From: a virus
Virus record (IMG/VR): IMGVR_UViG_3300044636_000600
Span: 1 to 62,597 of that record
Reading direction: 5' to 3' (one strand)
Length of the DNA: 62,597 nt
Shown in pieces: positions 7,938 through 16,009 of the stretch; the first letter of the stretch is position 1, and each line of letters opens with the position of its first letter. The notes beneath the pieces were generated by a model that saw nothing but the letters and a program-made list of their open reading frames with translations, made no database searches and was not told where the DNA came from. Made by a program: the position numbers and the translations under genes.

Positions 7938-9995
7938 ATGCCGAGCTATACCTACAACGGGGTGACAGTCACAGCGACGGGGCGAAGAACCTCAACCCGT
8001 GACGACAAAAAGTATATGCGGACTGTCACGAAGGATGGCAAAGATTACCTCGTCCACTACGGCGATCCTGACATGGAAATGAAGCGAGACGATCCCGACC
8101 GACGCAAGGCATTTTTGGAGCGCCATAGCTGTAGCACGAAGAAAGACCCGTTAGCGCCTGGTTTCTGGGCGTGTCTCGATTGGCAGCGAACCGATGAGGG
8201 TGCAACCGTGAACGAACAAGACAACGAAGCACAACCCGCCAACAACGCCACCCTGTTTACCGTGCCAGAGGGCGCGCAGTTTAACGGCGCAATCGTGGCG
8301 CTGTTCCCCTCACCCGAATTGGCGCAACAAATTGCGGCCATGCCTGGTGTGCAGATGACCGCCGACGCCTTGCACGTTACCCTGGCCTATTTGGGTAAAG
8401 TGGACAGCTTGACCGATGCACAACTGGCAAACGCCATTGTGGCAGCGCAACAGATTGCGCGCGACTTCGGAAAGTTGACCGGCGCGATTAATGGCATGGG
8501 CCGCTTTAATGCAAGCCAATCTTCCGACGGCAAAGACGTGATCTACGCCGTGGTTGATGTGCCTGGACTTGAGCGGCTGCGCGAGGCGGTTGTGCAGCGT
8601 CTGCGTTACGCCGATGTGCCGGTGTCGATGAACCACGGATTTACGCCACACATGACACTCAGTGAGGTTGAGCCGGGGACTGAATCGCCTATCAGCATGA
8701 TCCCCACTATGCCGCTTGAATTTGGTTCTATCAGCGTGTCGGTCGCCACCAGACAGGTTGATTTTCCACTAGCTGGCGACGGCTACATGCGCGCTAACGC
8801 CGCCCCGCCGTGGCCTGGCGACCGCACAGCCATCGCAGCTAATGCCGATTGTGGGTGCAACACCGTGCAGTTGACCACCAACGCCACGGCGGGGACAGTC
8901 AAGGAGGTCACGCGCAAAGGCACGCGTTATCTGGTAGCGCCGACGGTGGCCCTTCGCTCTGGCGTGCTAAATGGTGAGTTTGTGCCGGCTGACGAGGTGG
9001 CAAAATACGCCGACGCCTGGAACGGGCGCCCTGTGCCGTTGGGCCACCCAAAGCAGGACGGGCAAGCGATCAGCGCCAACAGCATGGATCTGTGGGATAA
9101 AACCCCGGCTATGTTCTGGGGCGCAACGGTGGACGGCGACGCGCTCAAAGGTGAATTTTGGGTTGACATTGCTAAGGCCGAAAAACTTGGCGGAGAAGCG
9201 ACGCTACTATTGCAGCGCCTGCGCAACAACGAAGCCATCGACGTGTCAACCGGCTATTTCCGCGACTTTATCGAATCGCCTGGGACGCATGACGGCAAAG
9301 CATACACCGGCATTGCGCGTAACCTACGGCCCGATCATATCGCAATTCTCTTAAACGAAACCGGCGCGTGTAGCTGGGCGGATGGGTGCGGGGTTCCTCG
9401 CATCAACGAAGCCAAAGCCGCAGAGAACGCCAGTCAATCTTTTCTTAGCGCATTGGTGCGCAATGTTATCAATTCACTTGGAGGTAAAAAAGTGGATCGA
9501 ACCAAGATTATTGAAGGGCTTGCAGCCAATGCGCAATGCAAATGCAGCAAGCAGCAATTGGAAGCGATGGATGATGCAACGCTGACCGCGTTCGCCAGTT
9601 CATTGCAGCCAGTTGTCAATGAGGAAGCGCCCGCCGTTGAACCGGCGCCGGTGGAAGTGGTCAAAGAGGTTGTGCCGGCTGAACTGGCACAACTGGCGAA
9701 GGTCGTCGCTGACTTTGGCGGTATTGACAAGTTGACGGCGGCGCTGTCCGGCGTGGTTGCCAACGCCGACAAGGAGCGCGCCGATCTGGTTGCTGGTCTG
9801 GTTGCCAACGAACGCAACACACTCAGTGAGGCTGAACTGAAAGCCATGCCGGTGGAAACGTTGCGCAAGTTGACAAGCGCCTTCGCGGCCCGTTTCTATG
9901 TCGGTAGCGGCAATGTGGCGACCAACGCCACTGAGGAACCGCGCTACACCACGATGGCGATGCCGCTTGTCTTTCCGAAAAAGGAGGCCAAATAA
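7938..9995 (+). CDS. Fused 2H phosphoesterase, DUF2213 prohead protease and scaffold-like protein
   Basis: This 685-residue protein has several parts. Residues 1-85 hold YGDPDMEMKRDDPDRRKAFL and RHSC...FWACLDW, a motif seen at the N-terminus of several phage head proteins. Residues about 115-280 are a 2H phosphoesterase with both catalytic motifs, LHVTLAYLG (H146, T148) and TPHMTLSEV (H238, T240). Residues about 315-500 match DUF2213 (FVPADEVAKYADAWNGRPVP, LGHP, DVSTGYF, LRPDHIAILL), a prohead protease family. The Ala/Glu-rich C-terminus (about 540-685) resembles an internal scaffold. 2H enzymes of the Acb1 type cleave cyclic nucleotide signals of CBASS defence; that role here is inference. 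Confidence 0.8.
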   Translation: MPSYTYNGVTVTATGRRTSTRDDKKYMRTVTKDGKDYLVHYGDPDMEMKRDDPDRRKAFLERHSCSTKKDPLAPGFWACLDWQRTDEGATVNEQDNEAQPANNATLFTVPEGAQFNGAIVALFPSPELAQQIAAMPGVQMTADALHVTLAYLGKVDSLTDAQLANAIVAAQQIARDFGKLTGAINGMGRFNASQSSDGKDVIYAVVDVPGLERLREAVVQRLRYADVPVSMNHGFTPHMTLSEVEPGTESPISMIPTMPLEFGSISVSVATRQVDFPLAGDGYMRANAAPPWPGDRTAIAANADCGCNTVQLTTNATAGTVKEVTRKGTRYLVAPTVALRSGVLNGEFVPADEVAKYADAWNGRPVPLGHPKQDGQAISANSMDLWDKTPAMFWGATVDGDALKGEFWVDIAKAEKLGGEATLLLQRLRNNEAIDVSTGYFRDFIESPGTHDGKAYTGIARNLRPDHIAILLNETGACSWADGCGVPRINEAKAAENASQSFLSALVRNVINSLGGKKVDRTKIIEGLAANAQCKCSKQQLEAMDDATLTAFASSLQPVVNEEAPAVEPAPVEVVKEVVPAELAQLAKVVADFGGIDKLTAALSGVVANADKERADLVAGLVANERNTLSEAELKAMPVETLRKLTSAFAARFYVGSGNVATNATEEPRYTTMAMPLVFPKKEAK

Positions 9996-10471
9996 TGGCT
10001 AGTTCGACTTACAACACGATTGTCATTCGCTCCAACAATGCCGACAACATCGTGCAACGTGTGCGCGAAGCCAGAGCCGCCAGTGCGATTACGCCGGGGA
10101 TGCTCTGCGAGCTTACCACCAGTGGCACGATTCAGGCGCATAGCACCGAAGGCGGGGTCGCCAAGGGACGCCTGGTTGCGCTCGAAAACGAGTTCAGCGA
10201 CCACGGCACAGGCCGCGCCATCGACCACGCCTATGCTACTGGCGAAACCGTGCGCTATATCCACGCCATCCCTGGCGATCAACTGAACATGATCGTTGAG
10301 GATGCCGCCACCATCACCATCGGTGACGCGCTAGAGAGCAACGGTGCTGGCCTCCTGCAAGAGGAATCGCCCGGCACCAGCACTTTGTCGGACGGGATCA
10401 TCGGCTACGCGGCTAACGCTGTCACCACCAGTGGCGGTACGGCTCGCGTCCTCGTGGATATTGCATCATAA
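9995..10471 (+). CDS. Probable capsid decoration or head protein
   Basis: The start overlaps the previous stop (TAATG) and AAGGAGG lies upstream. The 158-residue, Gly/Ala/Thr-rich, beta-strand-rich protein sits between the protease/scaffold and the major capsid gene, the usual place for decoration or DUF2190-like proteins. Patterns such as GMLCELTTSGTIQAHSTEGG and LVDIAS at the end fit a small beta-barrel. Assignment rests mainly on position and size. Confidence 0.6.
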   Translation: MASSTYNTIVIRSNNADNIVQRVREARAASAITPGMLCELTTSGTIQAHSTEGGVAKGRLVALENEFSDHGTGRAIDHAYATGETVRYIHAIPGDQLNMIVEDAATITIGDALESNGAGLLQEESPGTSTLSDGIIGYAANAVTTSGGTARVLVDIAS

Positions 10472-10485
10472 AGGAGCTTGTAACA

Positions 10486-11541
10486 ATGTCGGAATTACAG
10501 ATCGTTAGCGCCTCGTCTGGCGAGGCTGCCAAGATCCTCGGCAATGGGGCGCGGCCTATTATCAACGAGAAGACCGGCCAACCGCTGTTCGACCAGCGCA
10601 CCGGCCAGTTGCAGATCATGACCAGCCGCGGCTTGGTAGTCAACAGCGCGTTGCGCAAAGACGAATGGGAAGAACTCGACGGGGCCATCGTGCAGGCCGC
10701 GGTTGCCCCGCTCAACATGACCCAGCGCATGATTACCGCTGGCTTGACCCGTCCGTTGGGTGGACTTGGCACGCTGATTGCGCAGTACAACCAGATCAGC
10801 GAAATGACTGCTGCAAACGTGAGCCTTTCCGGGAACGCCAGCGGCCAAAAGGATCGGGTTGATTACGACCTGGTCGGCGTGCCTGTGCCGGTCATCTTCA
10901 AGGAGTTTGAGTTGAACCAGCGCTACCTGGAAGCTTCCCGCCGGTTGGGTGACAGCATCGACACCGCCAACGGTGCGGCTGCTGCCCGCGTGGTTGGCGA
11001 AAAGGTCGAGGATCTGCTGATCAATGGTGACACGAGTGTCAACCTGAACGGTAACACCATTCATGGATTGACTAGTCACCCCGACCGCAATACCAACACC
11101 GCCACGGCGCTTGGCGGTGGCGACTTCGCTACCATCAGCAACATCATGCCGACATTCAGCGGCATCTTGTCCGAACTCAAGGCCGACAACTACCGTGGCC
11201 CTTACGGCGTATTCGTGGCCGATACCCAATACGATCAAATGGCGTTCAATGTCTACTCTGACGGCAGTGGGCAAAGTGCGCTGAATCGCGTACTGCAAAT
11301 CCCGTCGATTCAGTTCATCGACTCGTCCGCTTGGTTGGATGCCGGTGAAATTGTTGTTGTCAATCTGAGCCGCGACGTGGTGGAACTGGCCTACGTCCAA
11401 CAGTATTGGCCGATCACCAATCTGGAATGGACAAGTGGCGACGGAATGCAAAGCAATTTTAAGGTGATGACCGTGTTCGCGCCGATGGTCAAAAGCGACT
11501 ACAGCGGTCGATCCGGCGTGTTCCACTGCACCGGCGCTTAA
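10486..11541 (+). CDS. Major capsid protein, HK97 fold of the encapsulin-like type
   Basis: 351 residues follow a clear Shine-Dalgarno (AAGGAGC). The central region (VPVPVIFKEFELNQRYLEAS, then GAAAARVVGEKVEDLLINGD and the HGLTSHPDRN loop) and the C-terminal segment (GRSGVFH) match the encapsulin-like or linocin-like HK97-fold coat proteins used by some siphoviruses. Position after the decoration protein and before head-tail connectors supports this. Expected to be the most abundant virion protein. No N-terminal delta domain is evident. Confidence 0.85.
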   Translation: MSELQIVSASSGEAAKILGNGARPIINEKTGQPLFDQRTGQLQIMTSRGLVVNSALRKDEWEELDGAIVQAAVAPLNMTQRMITAGLTRPLGGLGTLIAQYNQISEMTAANVSLSGNASGQKDRVDYDLVGVPVPVIFKEFELNQRYLEASRRLGDSIDTANGAAAARVVGEKVEDLLINGDTSVNLNGNTIHGLTSHPDRNTNTATALGGGDFATISNIMPTFSGILSELKADNYRGPYGVFVADTQYDQMAFNVYSDGSGQSALNRVLQIPSIQFIDSSAWLDAGEIVVVNLSRDVVELAYVQQYWPITNLEWTSGDGMQSNFKVMTVFAPMVKSDYSGRSGVFHCTGA

Positions 11542-11553
11542 TAGGAGGCTGAC

Positions 11554-11886
11554 ATGGCAGTACGAACAACGGCTGTGCTGAAAAGCCAGTTTCTAGGCAG
11601 AGATCCGGTGGATCATAACACCGATGTAGTGGATACTTTGTCGGCGTTGCTCAGTGGTTTGAAGTTTATCACGGTTGATGGGCGCAGCGGCCCTGGTGCC
11701 ATCACGGCGACCGGTGCCGCTGTGGGCGATACGGTGGTTGGCGTTGCCGGCCTGACCGCTGGTGCGTTGGGCGCGGCTGACGCTTCGTTCGAGGGCACAA
11801 TTACGGTGCTGAACCAGATTCAGCAGTCGAGCGCCAGCAATCTAAGCGCCAACGATTACCTGGTGGTTTTGGCTAGTTTGGCATAG
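11554..11886 (+). CDS. Head or connector-associated protein of unknown function
   Basis: ATG 11554 has a perfect AGGAGG upstream. The 110-residue product is rich in Gly, Ala, Thr and Val and alternates small hydrophobic strands (AAVGDTVVGVAGLTAGALGA), typical of phage beta-sandwich structural proteins. It lies directly after the major capsid gene. No family assignment is possible by eye. Confidence 0.6.
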   Translation: MAVRTTAVLKSQFLGRDPVDHNTDVVDTLSALLSGLKFITVDGRSGPGAITATGAAVGDTVVGVAGLTAGALGAADASFEGTITVLNQIQQSSASNLSANDYLVVLASLA

Positions 11887-11893
11887 GTGGATT

Positions 11894-12250
11894 ATGGCAC
11901 TGTACCGAGTACGACCGGGTTTTGAGCATGGCACGCGTGGCTGCTACAAAGCCGGGGACATCGTTGAACACACACCGGAAGAGGCGGCAGGTTTTGCCGA
12001 CAAGTTGGAGTTGGTGGAAGTCGAACCGGCTCCAACTATCAAGCAACCGACTGACGCGCCGGTGGAAGTAGTGCCAGTTGTCGAGCAACCATTCGATGTG
12101 ACCGGCTCCACGGTGGCTGCGGTTCTGGCCGCCGTGGAAACAGGCGCAATCACAGCGACTGATGCGCTGGTAATTGAGACGGCCAACCGCAATCGAGCAA
12201 CGCTTGTTAAGGCTTTGCAGGAGTTGATCAGTGGCGCTGACGGCGAGTGA
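11894..12250 (+). CDS. Hypothetical structural-region protein
   Basis: The 118-residue protein begins MALYRVRPGFEHGTRGCYKA, continues with a Pro/Val-rich linker and ends in a short helical domain (TATDALVIETANRNRATLVK). The N-terminal segment resembles the small beta-rich head proteins often found behind the capsid gene. It overlaps the next gene by 20 bp. Exact role unknown. Confidence 0.6.
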   Translation: MALYRVRPGFEHGTRGCYKAGDIVEHTPEEAAGFADKLELVEVEPAPTIKQPTDAPVEVVPVVEQPFDVTGSTVAAVLAAVETGAITATDALVIETANRNRATLVKALQELISGADGE

Positions 12251-12587
12251 TTTGATCTATCCCAATGGCGATCTACTGCCTTCCATGTTCCCCGATGGTG
12301 ACATTAACACCGCCGTCGGGGTATGGTTGGCAGATGCCGTTGGCAAGACTGCCAGCGAATCGGCGCAACGCCACTGGATATATCATCGCGCCTATACCGT
12401 GATTGCCAACCGCATCGCATCCACGCCGTCAAACGAAAGCTCATTCGACAATCACACTGTCGCTTGGTCTGATAATCGTGTGTCGGCTTTTGAAGAAAAG
12501 GCGACAAAGCATCTAGCCGAGTATGGCCGTATCAGCGGTGACGACACCATGAGCAGCACACGACCGGCATCACTGAGGGTGTATTGA
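12231..12587 (+). CDS. Head-tail connector (adaptor-like) protein
   Basis: 118 residues start at GTG inside the end of the previous gene. The all-helical pattern (WLADAVGKTASESAQRHWIY, YTVIANRIAS) and position as the first gene after the capsid cluster fit head completion adaptors of the gp6/gp15 type. The stop overlaps the next start (TGATG). Assigned by position, size and helical character only. Confidence 0.55.
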   Translation: MALTASDLIYPNGDLLPSMFPDGDINTAVGVWLADAVGKTASESAQRHWIYHRAYTVIANRIASTPSNESSFDNHTVAWSDNRVSAFEEKATKHLAEYGRISGDDTMSSTRPASLRVY

Positions 12588-13099
12588 TGGAATCGCTTTG
12601 GAACGCACTTGACGATTACCTGGCGACGCAGTTGCTTGCGGCGCTGGGCAGCGCTGGCAGCTATGCAACGCTGAGGATTACACAGGTTGACAAGCTGGCT
12701 CAGGTTGACGTGCAGGACTGGACAAAGAGTTACGTAGCGCCTTTTCAGATTGTAATGTCGTTTCAGTCGCGCGCCGTGGCCGCCGGTCATGATGGCAGCA
12801 GCACGATAAAGCGTGATGTTGAATATTCGGTTGTTGTGATCAGCGTCTGTGAAGGCACGCCAGCAGACGCCACCAGGGATGCCAAGATTTTAGTGCATCG
12901 CACCGAGAAGTTATTGGCTACACTCAACTTTGCCGGGGTTGCGGCGACCGATGGATCGCTGTTGCGGGGGCGTCCACGAGGTAACAACAGTATGTTTGCC
13001 AGCGTTGTCGAGCTATTCCCGCACCCTAGTCAGAATCGGGCAAACCTGCGGTATGGCGTTGGCACAACAGCATTTTCCATACAGGGATTAACAGTATGA
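12587..13099 (+). CDS. Tail terminator or minor tail protein
   Basis: The 170-residue product (ATG 12587, TGATG overlap) has an alpha/beta pattern. It contains VDVQDWTKSYVAPFQIVMSF, a STIKRDVEYSVVVISVCEGT strand pair and DAKILVHRTEKLLATL. These resemble tail terminator and tail-completion proteins that cap the tail tube under the connector. The following gene overlaps by ATGA. Low sequence conservation in this class keeps confidence moderate. Confidence 0.55.
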   Translation: MESLWNALDDYLATQLLAALGSAGSYATLRITQVDKLAQVDVQDWTKSYVAPFQIVMSFQSRAVAAGHDGSSTIKRDVEYSVVVISVCEGTPADATRDAKILVHRTEKLLATLNFAGVAATDGSLLRGRPRGNNSMFASVVELFPHPSQNRANLRYGVGTTAFSIQGLTV

Positions 13100-13305
13100 C
13101 CAGACAGCAAGCTTTGGATTATATCACTACCACGCATGGCGAGGCATTGCAGGATGCGGGCGTTGAATTGACCGATACGCCGCAGAACCTGTTTTACGTG
13201 CTGTGGGACGTCATGATCTACGAAAGCGCCGGCGATGAAGCGCAAGAGGCTGAGGCGGATCGCAAAGTGGCGCGGTTGATTGCCGATAAAACGGCGGGGA
13301 GTTAA
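13096..13305 (+). CDS. Small acidic protein between connector and tail tube genes
   Basis: 69 residues, starting in an ATGA overlap. The sequence is helical and acidic (YESAGDEAQEAEADRKVARL) with an aromatic segment NLFYVLWDVMIYE. It is located between tail terminator and tail tube genes. It could be a chaperone or small connector part; no family recognised. Confidence 0.6.
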   Translation: MTRQQALDYITTTHGEALQDAGVELTDTPQNLFYVLWDVMIYESAGDEAQEAEADRKVARLIADKTAGS

Positions 13306-13308
13306 TAA

Positions 13309-14352
13309 ATGTCGGCAACATCGGAAGCCAATAGTTTAGGGTCATTTTTTGCCGTTGGCGTGCAGAGCGCTAAAGGCACGGCGGCTACAACGCTGTATCG
13401 GTTGATTGCAACCGAGAGCAGTCTCGCGCCAGAATTTGAATACCGTGACACGCGGCTAGAACATCCTAGCGCCGGCGGGACAACCTCGTGGGCGCGGGCG
13501 CACGCTGACCAGGTAACAGGCTACATCGGGCGTGCAACGGTCACGTTCCCATTGCGGCCAAAAGGGATCGTGCCGGTATTGCAGGCCACTGGCTACCAAG
13601 TGGCGACCGCGGGGAGCGCCACGCTAGGCTACACGCACACGTTGACGCAGGGGACAGACACCGCTCACAAGTGGGTGACGGCCATGTGGGAGGTTGAGGA
13701 CAGCGACGGCGCCTATTACGTCCGTGCTGTCGATGGCCGCTGTACATCGTTGTCCATCAGCGTTAGCACTGACGAAATCATGTGTACCGCCGAGTTTGGC
13801 TTTTTGACATTGGCGGCATTTTCCGGCACACAACCAACGTATGTGACCGAACAAGCTGACGAGATCGTACCTTGGATTGGCGCACGTACTGATATTGACA
13901 TTGGCGGCTACACCGTAATCGAGGTCATCCGCGCCGCCGAATTCACATTCACCAACGCGTTACGTGAGGATGACAAAGCGCTTTGGTCGCAAGCCCGCGT
14001 CAATATGCAACGCCAGTCGATTGACATTCAGGCGTCATTCAGCGAAATCAACGCCAGTGATTCCATTTACGAATCATTGTATTACGGCGCTGACGCGGGG
14101 ACGACCGTGGCGACGGGGCCGATACGGGGCAATATCGACGTTGAATGGCGTAGCGCCGACAACATCAGTGGCACATCGCCGTTGATCCCGTTTGAGTTCC
14201 AGTTCATTGCGCCGTCCGTCCAGTGGCAGCCGGGGGACGCACCGAGCGCCAGCGGTGACGATCTGATCACCATGAGCGCGGATGGCTACGTGCTGGGTGA
14301 CGTGGCGACGCCATCCACCATTAAAGTTATCAACAATGTGGCGACCTACTAA
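13309..14352 (+). CDS. Major tail (tube) protein
   Basis: 347 residues. The beta-rich sequence with repeated Thr/Gly/Ser strands (SLAPEFEYRDTRLEHPSAGG, GRATVTFPLRPKGIVPVLQA, and near the end WQPGDAPSASGDDLITMSAD) is typical of siphovirus tail tube proteins. Gene order agrees: terminator, small gene, this gene, tail assembly chaperones, tape measure. Length slightly above average suggests an extra surface domain. It would polymerise into hexamer rings along the tape measure. Confidence 0.8.
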   Translation: MSATSEANSLGSFFAVGVQSAKGTAATTLYRLIATESSLAPEFEYRDTRLEHPSAGGTTSWARAHADQVTGYIGRATVTFPLRPKGIVPVLQATGYQVATAGSATLGYTHTLTQGTDTAHKWVTAMWEVEDSDGAYYVRAVDGRCTSLSISVSTDEIMCTAEFGFLTLAAFSGTQPTYVTEQADEIVPWIGARTDIDIGGYTVIEVIRAAEFTFTNALREDDKALWSQARVNMQRQSIDIQASFSEINASDSIYESLYYGADAGTTVATGPIRGNIDVEWRSADNISGTSPLIPFEFQFIAPSVQWQPGDAPSASGDDLITMSADGYVLGDVATPSTIKVINNVATY

Positions 14353-14354
14353 TC

Positions 14355-14825
14355 ATGAATCTCAATAACTGGCAACGCACTGAGCCGGTAAGCCTGTTTG
14401 TCTCCGATGGCGAGATGGAGCAGGAATACCGGTTGACCTTTGGCACTTGCAGTAACTTTGATATTGGCCTATTCAATCGTCGCCGCGGGCGTGTGTTTGA
14501 GTCCATGCGCACCACCTACGGCGACGACTGGATCAAAAACGACGAAGCCATTGTCATGCAAGGCGTGATGATTGCTCATGCGATGGTGATGGCGGCGCTC
14601 AAGCGGGTGGAAGTCAAGGATGGCGACGCCTGGACGGAAACCAAGCTGCCCGACGCCTGGTATGATGCTGAACGCTTTGCGCGTGAGGTTCCCGCCGGCA
14701 TGATGGACGTGCTGACCGATGCCGTGATCGATGCTGGCAATCCTGCACGCCTGTTCTCGTTTATCCCCAGCGGAGACGAGGAAAAAAAAGTGCTGCGGCT
14801 GACCGTGCAGCCGTCAAAGAACTAG
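14355..14825 (+). CDS. Tail assembly chaperone, short form (G-like)
   Basis: 156 residues, acidic and helical, start 2 bp after the tail tube stop. Position between tube and tape measure genes and the end on a slippery A-run mark it as the G-type chaperone of siphovirus tails. The zero-frame product ends LRLTVQPSKN at the TAG 14823-14825. Confidence 0.8.
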   Translation: MNLNNWQRTEPVSLFVSDGEMEQEYRLTFGTCSNFDIGLFNRRRGRVFESMRTTYGDDWIKNDEAIVMQGVMIAHAMVMAALKRVEVKDGDAWTETKLPDAWYDAERFAREVPAGMMDVLTDAVIDAGNPARLFSFIPSGDEEKKVLRLTVQPSKN

Positions 14826-15133
14826 CGAAGGCTATTGTCGCGGCGGAAGCGGCGGCGAAGGAAGATAAGCCGAAGCGCCCACCGTCGCCGGCAGAGTTAC
14901 GGGCAAAGGCGAAAGAGGAAGAGTTTGACGGCTTATGCGATCCAGACTTTATCGAAACCGTTTATGTACCCTGGTATGTTCTCGGCGGTGAGCAGCGAGG
15001 ATTCTCGTACACTGAAATCGTGTCTATGCCACCCGCGCACAGACACGATTTTCTGTATGTCAATCGGGTAATCGGTGACGAGCGAGACAAGGCGAAGAAG
15101 GCCAAACCGGTGAAACCGAAGGGGCGGCGGTAG
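14355..15133 (+). CDS. Tail assembly chaperone, frameshifted long form (GT-like)
   Basis: A -1 shift on the run of A residues at 14782-14789 moves ribosomes from the zero frame (codons EEKK|V) into an open frame. That frame continues ...AAVKELAKAIVAAEAAAKED to a TAG at 15131-15133. The fusion would be about 259 residues. The added part is Lys/Ala/Pro-rich, then contains a compact segment (DPDFIETVYVPWYVLGGEQR), similar in layout to lambda T. This frame has no start codon or ribosome site of its own, so frameshifting is the natural way to express it. Known family behaviour: both forms coat the tape measure during assembly. Confidence 0.75.
14782..14789 (+). other. Programmed -1 ribosomal frameshift site
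   Basis: Eight consecutive A residues fall so that the heptamer A AAA AAA (14783-14789) is in the zero frame. The following bases (GTGCTGCGGC, then GACCGTGCAGCC) are GC-rich and could form a stimulatory structure. Confidence 0.75.
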
Positions 15134-15135
15134 AC

Positions 15136-15678
15136 ATGTTCACCTTAACCACAAACGCAAAATTTGACGAGCTTGAACGCCTGATCGGCAAAATCGCCCG
15201 TCCCGGCGCCGGTGAGACACGGAAAATCGCTGATGGTATCCGGCAAGAGTTTCAGCGGAATTTTAGCACCGAAGGGCGCGCGTCCGGCGACCCGTGGAAG
15301 CAGTTACACCCCGTAACCGTTGCTACTCGCACAAAATTAGGCTGGCCCAGTCGTCGCCCAATCTTGGTGCGCACCGGCAAATATCGCGCCAGCTTCGTGC
15401 AGCGTGGCGGCCAGCACATCGAGTCAATCACCACAGGCGGCGCGGGATTACAAATTGACGTTGGTAGCCAGTTAGCGAACCGTATCCACGAGCGCGGCGG
15501 CGTGACAAGCATTCCGAGTTTACAGGAGGGGCGTAGCGGATGGATGCACGTTGGCGGCGCTCGCAGTGTGTTTGTACCGCAACGCTCTGTCTTGAATCTG
15601 GGCGACGAACAGGAAGCGCGATTGGCGCGCATGGTTGACTTTGTAATTGAGCAAATCGAACGCCGGGAATGGCGGTAA
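15136..15678 (+). CDS. Phage virion morphogenesis (gpG/gp10-like) protein
   Basis: The 180-residue basic protein has RQEFQRNFSTEGRASGDPWK and later RPILVRTGKYRASF near the middle, the signature of the Mu gpG/phage virion morphogenesis family involved in tail completion. It begins 2 bp after the long chaperone stop. In many genomes this gene precedes the tube gene, so its place after the chaperones is a small rearrangement. Confidence 0.7.
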   Translation: MFTLTTNAKFDELERLIGKIARPGAGETRKIADGIRQEFQRNFSTEGRASGDPWKQLHPVTVATRTKLGWPSRRPILVRTGKYRASFVQRGGQHIESITTGGAGLQIDVGSQLANRIHERGGVTSIPSLQEGRSGWMHVGGARSVFVPQRSVLNLGDEQEARLARMVDFVIEQIERREWR

Positions 15679-15930
15679 CTATTTCCTGGTTAGCGGATTA
15701 GGGCGCGGTGCTGGTGGCTCTGTTGACTCGACCTTGGCGATGATGGCTTTTGGCGCATCGCTGGTGCGTTCGGCAGCAATGGCCTGGAGTAGTTCAGTTT
15801 GGCGCTTGAGCAAGTCAACGATTTCGCCAATGCGAAAATACCAGAGAACTATTTCACGCAGGACGACAAAGGCGAATCCGGCCAAAAGCAGTACGACGCC
15901 TGTAATAATCAGGCCACTAGATGAATCCAT
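15679..15930 (-). CDS. Small membrane protein encoded against the late operon
   Basis: ATG at 15930 has an excellent Shine-Dalgarno (AAAGGA) on the minus strand. The 83-residue product has a transmembrane segment (LIITGVVLLLAGFAFVVL), a second hydrophobic patch (IVLWYF), a helix (LLKRQTELLQAIAAERT) and a Pro-rich cytosolic-type tail. Its stop abuts the stop of the convergent upstream gene. An opposite-strand gene with its own ribosome site inside the tail operon looks like a moron, perhaps expressed in the lysogen. Confidence 0.7.
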   Translation of the reverse strand: MDSSSGLIITGVVLLLAGFAFVVLREIVLWYFRIGEIVDLLKRQTELLQAIAAERTSDAPKAIIAKVESTEPPAPRPNPLTRK

Positions 15931-16009
15931 AGCGGTTTCCTTTCGTTTTTATTGATTACGCTAATTTTAGTTTGCCACCCCATTAGTTTTTTGTCAACTG
16001 AGATCAACT

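Noticed and set aside
15931-16009. TTGACA upstream of the small membrane protein gene
   Set aside because: The nearest TAAAAT is 22 bp away, outside the normal spacing; not called as a promoter.
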